From Persicitalea jodogahamensis (GTDB lineage Bacteria; Bacteroidota; Bacteroidia; Cytophagales; Spirosomataceae), in assembly GCF_014651615.1 (NCBI RefSeq), contig NZ_BMXF01000001.1:124001-188000 (forward strand): DNA of 64,000 nucleotides, read 5' to 3'. The notes under the pieces were generated by a model. It did no database searches, was not told the origin of the DNA, and worked only from the letters and a program-made list of their open reading frames with translations. Of this stretch, positions 16,115 through 24,477 are shown in pieces. The translations under genes were made by a program, and so were the position numbers. Every line of letters begins with the position of its first letter. Positions within the stretch are counted from its first letter, which is position 1.

Positions 16115-16816
16115 TCACTCCGTCACCACCAGCTTCTGGGGGAACTCAATGCCGTTGGCAGAGACGGTGTAAGTACCTGGCATAAGGTACTGTACGCTCA
16201 TGGTCGGAGCCGAAAAGTTAAAAATAAGCTGGTTGATGGCGCTGTTCGAGCAACTGTTCAGGCAGTTGCCATCGGCGTCAAGAAGCGGCCCTACTCCCGT
16301 CTCAACATTAGTAAACTTCAATTGTGAAATCCTGGGGTTGGTGTACAGGTTCTCAACGGGTAGGTGCATGACTAATCGGTTTGTCTTTCGGGAAAAAGTG
16401 AGCGGAATGGTGCTGTCTAATGCCTTCAGCGGCCCCTGGTTCACGATTTTCACAGCGTACGACCTTCGGTACTTCAAGGAAGAATTCGAGCTTTCCTTGT
16501 CCACTACGATCTGCGATTGGGCACCATTGATGTAGCAAGAACAATATGGACCCAGGTTGACCAGCCCATCGGCCGTCAATCCTCCCACCACGCTAGCCCC
16601 CTCGTTCAGTTCCAGGACGGGTCTTAAGCCGCCCCGCAGTTCGGTGGGTATCCTTATGTTGATCGTGGACAAGGCGCGGTCGATGGTCACGTTCTGGGCG
16701 GGGACGCCCTCGAAGGAAATGGACTTGATGGCAGCCCGGTCGTCAGGGACTTCATCGGGACTGTTACAAGAATGGAGGCCAAGCACGAGCAGCAGTAGGG
16801 CGGTTTTTGTTTTCAT
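16115..16816 (-). CDS. Lipoprotein with DUF5018-like N-terminal domain, copy B
   Basis: A 233-residue lipoprotein; the ATG at 16816 gives MKTKTALLLLVLGLHSC, with Cys at about 17, matching the start of its upstream paralogue. The N-terminal half (AAIKSISFEGVPAQNVTID, LRPVLELNEGASVVGGL) has the pattern of an Ig-like DUF5018-type domain, in which an ordered set of strands follows a K-S-I-S-F-E motif. The C-terminal half (LPVENLYTNPRISQLKFTNV, GTYTVSANGIEFPQKLVVTE) is shared with copy A. The two genes are in tandem, 26 bases apart, and code for clearly homologous proteins. Likely surface-exposed; ligand unknown. Confidence 0.75.
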   Translation of the reverse strand: MKTKTALLLLVLGLHSCNSPDEVPDDRAAIKSISFEGVPAQNVTIDRALSTINIRIPTELRGGLRPVLELNEGASVVGGLTADGLVNLGPYCSCYINGAQSQIVVDKESSNSSLKYRRSYAVKIVNQGPLKALDSTIPLTFSRKTNRLVMHLPVENLYTNPRISQLKFTNVETGVGPLLDADGNCLNSCSNSAINQLIFNFSAPTMSVQYLMPGTYTVSANGIEFPQKLVVTE

Positions 16817-16842
16817 GGGCGATTGTGTTTTCGTCTCGGCCC

Positions 16843-17550
16843 TCACTCAGTCACCACCAATTTCTGTGGAAATTCAACGCCGCCCGCAGTCACCTTATAG
16901 GTGCCAGGCGTTAGCCTTAGCTCGATTGGAGAGGTTAAGTTGATGAGCAGTTGGTTGGGAGCTTCATCCGAGCAACCGCTCAGGCAGGAGGCATCGGCGT
17001 TGACAACCGATCTTAGCCCAGTGGCTACATTGATGAAGTCTATCTGTCTCACCTGTGGATTGGTGTACAGATTCTCGACGGGCAAACTCAACCGAAGCAG
17101 CTTAGTTTGGCGGGAAAACACAAACTGAGTGTCGGTTGCGATTGCCTTCATGGGGCCAGTCGGCGGGATTATCCTCAGCCGATAGTAGGTCGTCTTTGCC
17201 GCGTTGCCCACTACGATGGCCAGCGTATCCTTATATGTGCCAGCACCGGAAGGGTAGTTGCAGGCACAGTACGAAGAAACGCTGATCGTGCCGTCCGGCA
17301 GCAGGCCCCGGACGACGCTTGCCCCGTTGACCAGTTCCAGCACGGGCTTTAGCCCTACCTCCGGCAAGACAGCGGGTAGCTGAACGGTGATGATCGAGGT
17401 GCGCGCGTCCAGCCGCACGTTCTGTGCGGGGATTCCCTCGAAGGAGATGGACTTGATAGCGGGCTTGTCGTCCACGACCTCTTGGGGCTTCTTGCAGGCA
17501 AAGAGGCAAAGGCCAAGACTGAGCAGCAGTAGGGCTGTTTTTGTTTTCAT
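16843..17550 (-). CDS. Lipoprotein with DUF5018-like N-terminal domain, copy A
   Basis: A 235-residue lipoprotein (MKTKTALLLLSLGLCLFAC, lipobox LFAC). It is the upstream member of a tandem pair with 16115-16816: both share PAIKSISFEGIPAQNV, LKPVLELVNGASVV, PVENLYTNPQVRQIDF, the Cys-containing DADGNCLNSCS/DASCLSGCS segment, and an identical C-terminal EFPQKLVVTE. The middle parts differ, so the copies are diverging after duplication. The ending GTYKVTAGGVEFPQKLVVTE resembles the close of a sorting or adhesion domain but lacks the usual T9SS pattern. Function unknown. Confidence 0.75.
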   Translation of the reverse strand: MKTKTALLLLSLGLCLFACKKPQEVVDDKPAIKSISFEGIPAQNVRLDARTSIITVQLPAVLPEVGLKPVLELVNGASVVRGLLPDGTISVSSYCACNYPSGAGTYKDTLAIVVGNAAKTTYYRLRIIPPTGPMKAIATDTQFVFSRQTKLLRLSLPVENLYTNPQVRQIDFINVATGLRSVVNADASCLSGCSDEAPNQLLINLTSPIELRLTPGTYKVTAGGVEFPQKLVVTE

Positions 17551-17625
17551 AATAGTATTGATTTAGTTAAATGCGTATAAAACGAAAAAGGCTTCCTGCC
17601 AATCGAGGGCCATGACTTCCTTTTC

Positions 17626-17900
17626 TCATTTCTTACTCACGATCAGTTTTTTTGTGATGGAGATGTCATTGGCTTTTAACTGGCAGAGGTATATACCTTC
17701 TTGTAAGAAAGAAACGTCAATGGGATAAGTAAATGATCTATCTGCATGTAGGAGACACCGTCAAAGGGGTGGACTCCGCGCAGCAGGTGGCGAAGAGCAA
17801 AGCGACGGACGCCAAGACGCCCGCCCAGATATTGAAGGGCTTTCAGACTCAGCAGGCTGGCGGCCGTTTCGATAAATGCTTCAATGGGATCGGCTTTCAT
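17626..17900 (-). pseudogene. Relic of a T9SS-exported gene (signal-like start plus sorting-domain end)
   Basis: In frame 17760-17626 there are 44 codons ending in the pattern of a type A sorting domain: SFTYPIDVSFLQEGIYLCQL then KANDISITKKLIVSKK and stop. No gene precedes it. In another frame (17842-17738) the upstream DNA encodes a lipoprotein-signal-like stretch, KPFNIWAGVLASVALLFATC, but it lacks a start codon (TGA stands where ATG would be) and ends at a TAG. The simplest reading is a former secreted-protein gene whose middle was deleted and whose frame was broken. The C-terminal part is convincing, the signal part less so. The remaining DNA between 17551 and 18077 shows nothing else except a terminator. 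Confidence 0.5.
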
Positions 17901-18022
17901 AGGGTAATACGGCTGAGCACGAAGGGATTATAAAGTTATCTAAGATAAATAAATATTTTAATGAAAACTTTGTTTTTTTATTGAAATATTTTTTCTATCG
18001 TGCGAAGCCCTCCGCTTATACC

Positions 18023-18057
18023 AAAAAAAGCCCGCTTCTCACGAAACGGGCTTTTTT
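18023..18057 (-). terminator. Terminator of the Gfo/Idh/MocA oxidoreductase gene
   Basis: AAAAAAAGCCCG at 18023-18034 pairs with CGGGCTTTTTT at 18047-18057. On the minus strand the stem is followed by a run of T, 20 bases after the oxidoreductase stop at 18078. The A/T flanks are symmetric, so it can act both ways. Confidence 0.8.
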
Positions 18058-18077
18058 CACCAAGCGATAAATTGACT

Positions 18078-19415
18078 CTACACTGCGCGGGTCTTGCCAG
18101 GCACGGGTACAGGATAGTAGCCGTTCTCGTCGGGCAGTACTTTGGGCATGGCGTCCCAGGCGAGCTTGTCGGGGAAAAGGCTGATATCCGAGTTTAGCGC
18201 TTCGTCCCACTTCACTTGCTTGCCGGAATACGTAGCCATACGACCCATGATCGCCGTCATGGTACTTTTGGCGGTGCGCTCGGCATCGGCAAATTTGTAC
18301 TCTCCCTTGGCGATGGCGTCAAACAATTCGTCGTGTTCGATTTGGTAGGGGTTGCCGTCTCCTTTGGAATCGTGCTTGTATATTTCTTTACCTTTATAAT
18401 CTTTTAGCACGGTATTATTGTTGGCAAAGCTGTCGATGCGGCCCTTAGTGCCCACGAAAGCCTCATCCACGCGGCTATAAGTACCTTCATAGTGACGGCA
18501 CTGGCTCGAAATCGTCGTGCCATCGGCATAGACCAAATCCAGGCAATGGTGGTCGAATATTTCGCCGTACTTCTTATCGTCGCGTACCTCGCGACCGCCC
18601 GTTCCCTGAATAGTTACGGGGTAGCCGCCCTTGACCCAGTTGGCCACGTCAATATTGTGGACGTGCTGCTCGACAATGTGGTCGCCACACAACCAGTTAA
18701 AGTAATACCAGTTACGCATTTGGTATTCCATTTCAGTCATGCTGGGTAAACGGTCTTTTACCCACACGCCACCGCTGATCCAGTACACTTGTCCACCCAC
18801 GATGTCCCCCAGGGCGCCATCCTCAATGCGCTTGATCGCTTCGCGATAGTTGGGCTGATAGTGGCGCTGAAGGCCTGTCACTACGTTCAGTTTCTTTTTC
18901 TTGGCGATCTCGGCTACCTCCAGTACTTTCCTGATGCCGGGAGCATCGGTAGCTACGGGTTTTTCCATGAAAACCTGCTTGCCCTGCTTCACTGCTTCTT
19001 CGAAATGGTAAGGCCGGAAGCCAGGAGGTGTTGCCAGAATGACGACATCGGCGAGCGCCATTGCATCTTTGTAAGCCTCAAAGCCCACAAACTTGCGGCT
19101 GTCGGGCACGTCCACTTTGGTGGTGCCGTCTACGGTTTTGCCGTTGGCATCTTTATATTTTTTGGAAGTAAGACTCTTGTATGAAGTCTCCAGACGATCA
19201 CGGAAAGCATCGGCCATCGCTACGATCTTCACGTTCTGTTTGGTGCTGAGGGCCTGCGCCGCTGCGCCGGTTCCGCGGCCGCCACAACCGATCAATGCGA
19301 CCTTTATAGTGTCATCCACATTACTGTTGAAGCCATAGGACGAGAGCGGACTCAGGGCAATTCCTCCGGCCAGTAGCCCGGAAGCTTTCAGAAATTCACG
19401 TCTTTTTTGTTCCAT
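18078..19415 (-). CDS. Gfo/Idh/MocA family oxidoreductase, exported
   Basis: A 445-residue NAD(P)-dependent dehydrogenase-like protein. The ATG at 19415 gives a twin-arginine-type signal (MEQKRREFLKASGLLAGGIA), so it is probably exported folded with its cofactor. The N-terminal Rossmann domain shows KVALIGCGGRGTGAAAQAL (about 40-58) and the family motif EKPVATDAPGI. The C-terminal part has VYWISGGVWVKDRLP, WLCGDHIVEQHVHNIDVAN (catalytic-region His residues) and a final LPDENGYYPVPVPGKTRAV. Such proteins oxidise or rearrange sugars and inositols; the substrate is unknown. The neighbour at 19616-20605 encodes a SUMF1-fold protein on the same strand, a common pairing in Bacteroidota. Confidence 0.88.
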   Translation of the reverse strand: MEQKRREFLKASGLLAGGIALSPLSSYGFNSNVDDTIKVALIGCGGRGTGAAAQALSTKQNVKIVAMADAFRDRLETSYKSLTSKKYKDANGKTVDGTTKVDVPDSRKFVGFEAYKDAMALADVVILATPPGFRPYHFEEAVKQGKQVFMEKPVATDAPGIRKVLEVAEIAKKKKLNVVTGLQRHYQPNYREAIKRIEDGALGDIVGGQVYWISGGVWVKDRLPSMTEMEYQMRNWYYFNWLCGDHIVEQHVHNIDVANWVKGGYPVTIQGTGGREVRDDKKYGEIFDHHCLDLVYADGTTISSQCRHYEGTYSRVDEAFVGTKGRIDSFANNNTVLKDYKGKEIYKHDSKGDGNPYQIEHDELFDAIAKGEYKFADAERTAKSTMTAIMGRMATYSGKQVKWDEALNSDISLFPDKLAWDAMPKVLPDENGYYPVPVPGKTRAV

Positions 19416-19615
19416 GATTGTTGTTTTTAATGGCAATCGGCAGTCGGCTTTTGGCTCTCAGCTTTTTTACCTCTGGTTATTACGGTTTAAAAATGTAGTT
19501 TATTAGAGCAAAGAACGTTTGCTAATCAGTTTACTTATTTGGCTGATTATAAATCGCTTAATTGTACTTCATATTATTAATCCAGTGGCCGAAAGCCGAC
19601 CGTTGACGGCCCATA

Positions 19616-20605
19616 TCAATAATCCTCAATCAGTTCTGGATTGTAATACGCCTCAATTTCCTCGGGAGTAGGCGTTTTGAAGGGCCGTACCAGACGCATT
19701 CCCAGAAAAGAGGCGTTGGTCATCCACCACTCGCTCTTGGGTAGTTGCGGGTCGAGCATCTTCCATTCGGCCGCGGAGGGTGTCCTCGCGGCGGAGCGGG
19801 CCACTGCTGCATCATCGTCCCAGGAGCCACCTCTTACGGAGTTGGGGTATAACTCCGTGACGGGTACGTAAGGGTTATCCACTACCCCGTCGGCTTTGGC
19901 GTAAAAATCGGGAAGATACTGATCGAGCGTCCATTCCATCACGTTGCCGTGCATATCGTACAATCCCCATGGGTTAGGCTTTTTTGTGCCGACTTTTTTG
20001 TAAGTACCACCGCTGTTCTTCTTATACCAGGCGTATTCATCAAGCTTGGCCGGGTCGTCGCCGAACGAGTAGGCTGTTTTAGTACCCGCGCGCGCGGCGT
20101 ATTCCCACTCTGCCTCGGTAGGCAGGCGGTAAAACACGCCCGTTTTGTCATACAACCATTTGCAAAAATGGATGGCCGAATATTGCGTCATATTGATGGC
20201 CGGGTAGCCCGCGCGGCCCATACCGAACGACATATCCACATAGGGAGGGCTGGGGCGGGTGCTGGCGTCGGTCTTGGCTACGCTTTTTTCGTCATCAGGA
20301 TAGCGTTTTGCCATTTCAGCCTCCATGTTCTTGAAAGAATAGAGATCGAAAAAGTCCCAGGTTACTTCGTACTTGCCCATCCAGAAACCATCTAGCTTCA
20401 CCGTATGCTGCGGACCTTCATCGGCATTGCGGTTTGCTTCGGAAGCCGGACTGCCCATCGTGAATTCTCCGCCGGGAATGGCTACCATTTCGTATTCCTG
20501 GTTGGTACCGGGTATTTTCTGAGCGTAATTGGTGGGTTTGTCTTGAGAAAAAACGCTGGAACTGACAAAAAAAAGAAGTCCGGCGGTAAGGTATTTCAAA
20601 TTCAT
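19616..20605 (-). CDS. SUMF1/EgtB-fold protein (formylglycine-generating-enzyme-like), exported
   Basis: A 329-residue protein with signal peptide (MNLKYLTAGLLFFVSSSVFS, then QDK). The SUMF1 fold is clear: MVAIPGGEFTMGSPASE, GFWMGKYEVTWDFFDLY, AIHFCKWLYDKTG, YRLPTEAEWEYAARAG, NPWGLYDMHGNVMEWT and SVRGGSWDDDAAVARSA. True formylglycine-generating enzymes carry paired catalytic cysteines in the C-terminal region; this protein has one Cys in total (in HFCKWL) and none at that place, so it is not expected to activate the sulfatases of this window. A structural or binding role is more likely. It precedes the oxidoreductase gene on the same strand with a 200-base gap. Confidence 0.85.
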   Translation of the reverse strand: MNLKYLTAGLLFFVSSSVFSQDKPTNYAQKIPGTNQEYEMVAIPGGEFTMGSPASEANRNADEGPQHTVKLDGFWMGKYEVTWDFFDLYSFKNMEAEMAKRYPDDEKSVAKTDASTRPSPPYVDMSFGMGRAGYPAINMTQYSAIHFCKWLYDKTGVFYRLPTEAEWEYAARAGTKTAYSFGDDPAKLDEYAWYKKNSGGTYKKVGTKKPNPWGLYDMHGNVMEWTLDQYLPDFYAKADGVVDNPYVPVTELYPNSVRGGSWDDDAAVARSAARTPSAAEWKMLDPQLPKSEWWMTNASFLGMRLVRPFKTPTPEEIEAYYNPELIEDY

Positions 20606-20856
20606 GGGGGTAATTGGGAAATGGTACTCGTAGTGTTATTGTGCTGGAAGTAAAATGAATCAATTCCACAAAGTCTTCAAAAGCGGGGCCATTGGCCCGT
20701 ACTACTATTAGTATAAAGGAGACAGAACCACTAAGGTACCCATAAACAAGGAAAATTTTTGGATTTTGGAGAGAAAATGATCGCTTCGGTTTAAAATTGA
20801 GCAGGGGCAAATAGGTAGAGCGTTGCCACATTCGCTTTTTGTAAAAACAAAAATCA

Positions 20857-22392
20857 ATGGCGAATCCGGATTTGCCGTTTTTTCATTTTATGGATAATCA
20901 GACAGCCCGCCCGGTACTTGTTGTAAGAGCCCTTTCTAAATCATTTGGCGGCATCAAAGCACTGGACAAAGTTGAATTTACGCTCAATGGGGGCGAAGTA
21001 CACGCTTTGATGGGCGAAAATGGCGCGGGCAAGTCCACTTTGATGAAAATTCTGATGGGACTGGAGACGGCCGACTCGGGTGAAATCATGCTTGCCGGGA
21101 AATCCTGGGAAAACCACGGCGTGCGCGATGCGCTGGACCGGGGAATTTCCATGATTCATCAGGAATTACAGGTAGTCCCGGAGCTAACCGTGGCCGAGAA
21201 TATCTTCCTGGGTCGCGAAAGTACCCGCTGGTTGCCGGGCTGGCTGGACGATCGGAGCATTTACCAAACAACGAAGCAACTCCTCACTGATCTGGGCGTA
21301 GCGCTGGATGCCCACACTAGGATGAAGTACCTGAGCGTGGCCGAAATGCAGATGGTCGAAATCGCCAAGGCCATTTCGTACGATGCCAGAGTGATAATCA
21401 TGGATGAGCCCACCTCCGCTTTATCCGAAAAAGAAGTGGCTGCACTTTTTGGAATAATAAAAGATTTAAAAGCCAAAGGGGTGTCCATCATTTACATCTC
21501 GCACAAGATGGAGGAAATCGCCCAGATTGCCGACACCGTCACGGTACTGCGTGACGGAAAATACGTTGGGACAAAGCCCGCCGCCGAACTGGACCAAAGT
21601 ACCTTGATTACAATGATGGTTGGGCGCACGATCGATAGTCTTTTTCCCGAGGCGACAGCCGAGAAGGGCGAGGTGGTTCTTTCGGTTAAAAATTTGAGCA
21701 TTCCCGGCAAATTTCAGGACATTAGTTTCGACCTGCGCGCGGGTGAGGTACTTGGCCTGGCCGGACTCATGGGGGCGGGCCGGACGGAGGTAGCCCGTGC
21801 AATCTTCGGGTTGGACCCTTTGGCGGAAGGTGAGATTTTTATAAAAAGTGAAAAGACAACGATCCGGTCGCCGGAGGACGCCATCCGGCACGGCATTGGT
21901 TACGTGAGCGAGGATCGCAAGGCCTGGGGCTGTGTTCCGGGCATGTCGGTGCTGCACACGATGACACTGTCAAGTCTGCGCGATCACTTGCGAGGCGGTT
22001 TTATCGACGCCGGAAGCGAGAAAGCCGCCGCAAGCCGGATGGCGACGGATCTGCACATCAAAACTGCCGGACTGTCTCAGCAGGTGCTCCAACTCAGCGG
22101 CGGCAACCAGCAGAAGGTGCTGATTGGTAAAACTCTGCTTGCCGAACCGGAAATCATTATTTTCGATGAACCCACGCGTGGTATCGACATAGGAGCCAAG
22201 CACGAAATCTATAAACTCATCCGTCAGCTTACCGCGCAGGGAATAGCGGTACTGCTTATTTCATCCGAACTACCCGAAGTACTTGGCCTTTGTGACCGGG
22301 TGCTGGTATTGGCCGAAGGGCGGCAAACGGCAGTTTTATCGGGGCAAACCATCAGTCAGGAGAAAATCATGAACCACGCCATCCAGCGCTAA
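20857..22392 (+). CDS. rbsA: Sugar ABC transporter ATP-binding protein, RbsA type
   Basis: A 511-residue cytoplasmic ATPase with two fused ABC domains, energising uptake of a monosaccharide. Domain 1 (about 20-250) has Walker A GENGAGKSTLM, signature YLSVAEMQMVEIAKAI and Walker B VIIMDEPTSALS. Domain 2 (about 265-505) has a degenerate Walker A (GLMGAGRTEVARA), the motif LSGGNQQKVLIGK and Walker B IIIFDEPTRGIDIG, the usual asymmetry of RbsA/MglA proteins. The start at 20857 (MANPDLPFFHFMDNQ) is uncertain; the ATG at 20890 (MDNQTARPV) is an alternative. First gene of an rbsA-rbsC-rbsB operon with the permease 61 bases downstream. Confidence 0.93.
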   Translation: MANPDLPFFHFMDNQTARPVLVVRALSKSFGGIKALDKVEFTLNGGEVHALMGENGAGKSTLMKILMGLETADSGEIMLAGKSWENHGVRDALDRGISMIHQELQVVPELTVAENIFLGRESTRWLPGWLDDRSIYQTTKQLLTDLGVALDAHTRMKYLSVAEMQMVEIAKAISYDARVIIMDEPTSALSEKEVAALFGIIKDLKAKGVSIIYISHKMEEIAQIADTVTVLRDGKYVGTKPAAELDQSTLITMMVGRTIDSLFPEATAEKGEVVLSVKNLSIPGKFQDISFDLRAGEVLGLAGLMGAGRTEVARAIFGLDPLAEGEIFIKSEKTTIRSPEDAIRHGIGYVSEDRKAWGCVPGMSVLHTMTLSSLRDHLRGGFIDAGSEKAAASRMATDLHIKTAGLSQQVLQLSGGNQQKVLIGKTLLAEPEIIIFDEPTRGIDIGAKHEIYKLIRQLTAQGIAVLLISSELPEVLGLCDRVLVLAEGRQTAVLSGQTISQEKIMNHAIQR

Positions 22393-22453
22393 ACTGACCG
22401 CTGTGAACAGGACTTTGACGGAGTCAAGTCATGGCTAAAATGAACTACTTAGT

Positions 22454-23434
22454 ATGAAACAAAAGATTACGACCACGATTCTTCAAGCCAGAAATTCATA
22501 CAGCACCAGGGTTCGCAGCCTGGGTGTTTTCGGCATTTTGCTGGCCTTCGTGGTTATTTGCGCCGCCCTGGCATTGACGACGCCGCGCTTCCTGACGGTG
22601 GGTAACCTGACCATCATCCTCACGCAGGTGTCTATCAACGCTCTGCTGGCTTTCGGGGTTACGTTTGTCATCATCACGGGAGGGATAGACCTGTCGCTGG
22701 GGTCGATGGTAGCGGTGACGGGCGTCGCTGCGGCTTTGTTTGCGCATCCCGACACCTACCCGTTGGTTGTGCCCTTGGGAATCGCGCTGGCGGCGGGCGT
22801 GGCGATGGGAGGCTTCAATGGCCTGGTCATTACCAGAAGCAAAGTACCCCCTTTCATCGTCACCCTCGGCACGATGACCATCGGGCGCGGATTGGCCCTG
22901 ATACTGAGTAAAGGGCGGCCTGTTTCCAACCTTTCGGATACGTTTAATTTTATTGGAGGGGGCCAGGTGTTCGGAATTCCTTTTCCCATTATCATTCTGG
23001 TTGTGGTTTTTGGGCTTTGTACGCTTTTGCTCAAAAAAACGATTTGGGGGCGCTATATGTATGCCGTAGGCGGCAATGAACAGGCCGCACGAGCGTCGGG
23101 AATCTCGGTGGCCAAAGTCAAGATGATCGTTTACACGCTCTGTGGGGCGCTCGCTGCACTGGCGGGTATCGTGCTGACTTCCCGCATCACCACCGGACAA
23201 CCCAATGCCGGGCAAGGCTTCGAACTCGACGCCATCGCCGCCGCCATCATCGGCGGCACCAGTACCTCGGGCGGCAGCGGCACCATGACCGGGACGCTCA
23301 TCGGCGCTTTGCTGATCGGGGTGATCAGCAATGGGCTGGATCTGCTCAATGTCACCTCTTATTATCAGGAAGTAGTGATGGGAGTGATCATCATTGGGGC
23401 GGTGGTACTTGACGGGTTAAATCGAAAGGGATAA
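22454..23434 (+). CDS. rbsC: Sugar ABC transporter permease, RbsC type
   Basis: A 326-residue inner-membrane permease with about eight to ten helices. Family patterns are LGVFGILLAFVVICAALAL, a conserved GVTFVIITGGIDLSLGSMVA segment (about 73-92), PPFIVTLGTMTIGRGLALI and AIAAAIIGGTSTSGGSGTM near the C-terminal cytoplasmic loop that contacts the ATPase. It follows rbsA and precedes the lipid-anchored binding protein, so it forms the membrane pore of the same uptake system. Ribose is the family's best-known substrate, but other pentoses, inositol or sugar-like compounds are equally possible. Confidence 0.93.
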   Translation: MKQKITTTILQARNSYSTRVRSLGVFGILLAFVVICAALALTTPRFLTVGNLTIILTQVSINALLAFGVTFVIITGGIDLSLGSMVAVTGVAAALFAHPDTYPLVVPLGIALAAGVAMGGFNGLVITRSKVPPFIVTLGTMTIGRGLALILSKGRPVSNLSDTFNFIGGGQVFGIPFPIIILVVVFGLCTLLLKKTIWGRYMYAVGGNEQAARASGISVAKVKMIVYTLCGALAALAGIVLTSRITTGQPNAGQGFELDAIAAAIIGGTSTSGGSGTMTGTLIGALLIGVISNGLDLLNVTSYYQEVVMGVIIIGAVVLDGLNRKG

Positions 23435-23485
23435 GTAAATCCCTTCCCTTTCGCTTCTTTACCCAAAACACTTTCCCTCAAAACC

Positions 23486-24409
23486 ATGAAGCAAATTCTC
23501 CTGATCCTTACTTTTTTCGTGGCCTTAACGGGCTGCAATCAATCCGACGACGGCGCCAACGGCGGTAAGCCGCTTATTGGCGTTTCGATGCTGAGCATGC
23601 AGAATGAGTTCATCGTCAACATCAGCGACGAAATGGAGAAAAAGGCCGAAGCTGTCGGTGCGGAACTGATTGTAGTGGATGCCGAACGGTCGGCACTGAA
23701 GCAGATCGAGCAGGTAGAGAGTTTTATTGCACAGGGGGTAGATGCTATCATCATGAACCCCTGCGAAGTGGAGGCGAGTTCGCCCGCCGTGACTAAGGCA
23801 CTAGCGGCAGGAATTCCGATCATTAACGTCAACTCGGCTACAGCTACCAAGCCCACCGCCTTCGTCGGTTCCGACGATGTGGAGTCGGGCCGCATCGCGA
23901 TGGAGTATATTGCCAAGAGACTAAGTGGAAAGGGCAATGTGATTATGATTCACGGCTATATGGGCCAGGCCGCTCAAATCCAGCGTGAGCAGGGCGCGCG
24001 CGAAATCCTGAAAAAGTACCCTGGTCTGAAAATGCTGGCTCACCAAACGGGTGAATGGGACCGCGCCAAGTCCATGTCGCTCATGGAAAACTGGATACAA
24101 TCTTACGGCAACAAGATCGATGCCGTTTTTGCCCAAAATGATGAAATGGGCATGGGAGCCGTCAAAGCCCTGGAAGCCGCCGGGATGAAGAATAAGGTGG
24201 TAGTTGTGAGCATTGACGCTATTCCCGACGCGCTGCAAGCCGTAGAAAAGGGAACGCTCGATGCCACCGTGTTTCAGAATGCCGGACAGCAGGGTTCTCA
24301 GGCGATCGAAACGGCTCTGAAAATCATTGACAAGCAGCCCTATGAAAAGGAAGTGCTGATTCCGTTTCAGTTGGTGACGAAGGAAAACGTGGCGGAATTC
24401 AAACAATAA
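23486..24409 (+). CDS. rbsB: Sugar ABC transporter substrate-binding lipoprotein, RbsB type
   Basis: A 307-residue periplasmic-binding-protein family member anchored as a lipoprotein (MKQILLILTFFVALTGC, lipobox ALTGC). The PBP type I fold is seen in GVSMLSMQNEFIVNISDEME, VDAIIMNPCEVEASSPAV, the hinge-region FVGSDDVESGRIAMEYI and VFAQNDEMGMGAVKALEAAG, with VVVSIDAIPDALQAV. The ligand-contacting residues cannot be assigned by eye. Third gene of the rbsA-C-B operon; there is no kinase, isomerase or regulator beside it, so the sugar is probably processed by genes elsewhere. The next gene is an unrelated aminotransferase. Confidence 0.92.
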   Translation: MKQILLILTFFVALTGCNQSDDGANGGKPLIGVSMLSMQNEFIVNISDEMEKKAEAVGAELIVVDAERSALKQIEQVESFIAQGVDAIIMNPCEVEASSPAVTKALAAGIPIINVNSATATKPTAFVGSDDVESGRIAMEYIAKRLSGKGNVIMIHGYMGQAAQIQREQGAREILKKYPGLKMLAHQTGEWDRAKSMSLMENWIQSYGNKIDAVFAQNDEMGMGAVKALEAAGMKNKVVVVSIDAIPDALQAVEKGTLDATVFQNAGQQGSQAIETALKIIDKQPYEKEVLIPFQLVTKENVAEFKQ

Positions 24410-24477
24410 ATCACCGCCATTGTCGGATTTTCTTGCCATTTTTGTGAGGTACGTACTTGTCTCAATCGTCTTCACTT

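Noticed and set aside
19616-20605. Idea that the SUMF1 protein is the maturase for the window's sulfatases
   Set aside because: The protein has only one Cys, located outside the C-terminal active-site region, and a signal peptide; canonical formylglycine-generating enzymes need paired active-site Cys or a copper-binding Cys pair.
24457-24477. TTG start that would add 7 residues to the class IV aminotransferase
   Set aside because: The ATG at 24478 follows directly and gives the family's usual N-terminus.
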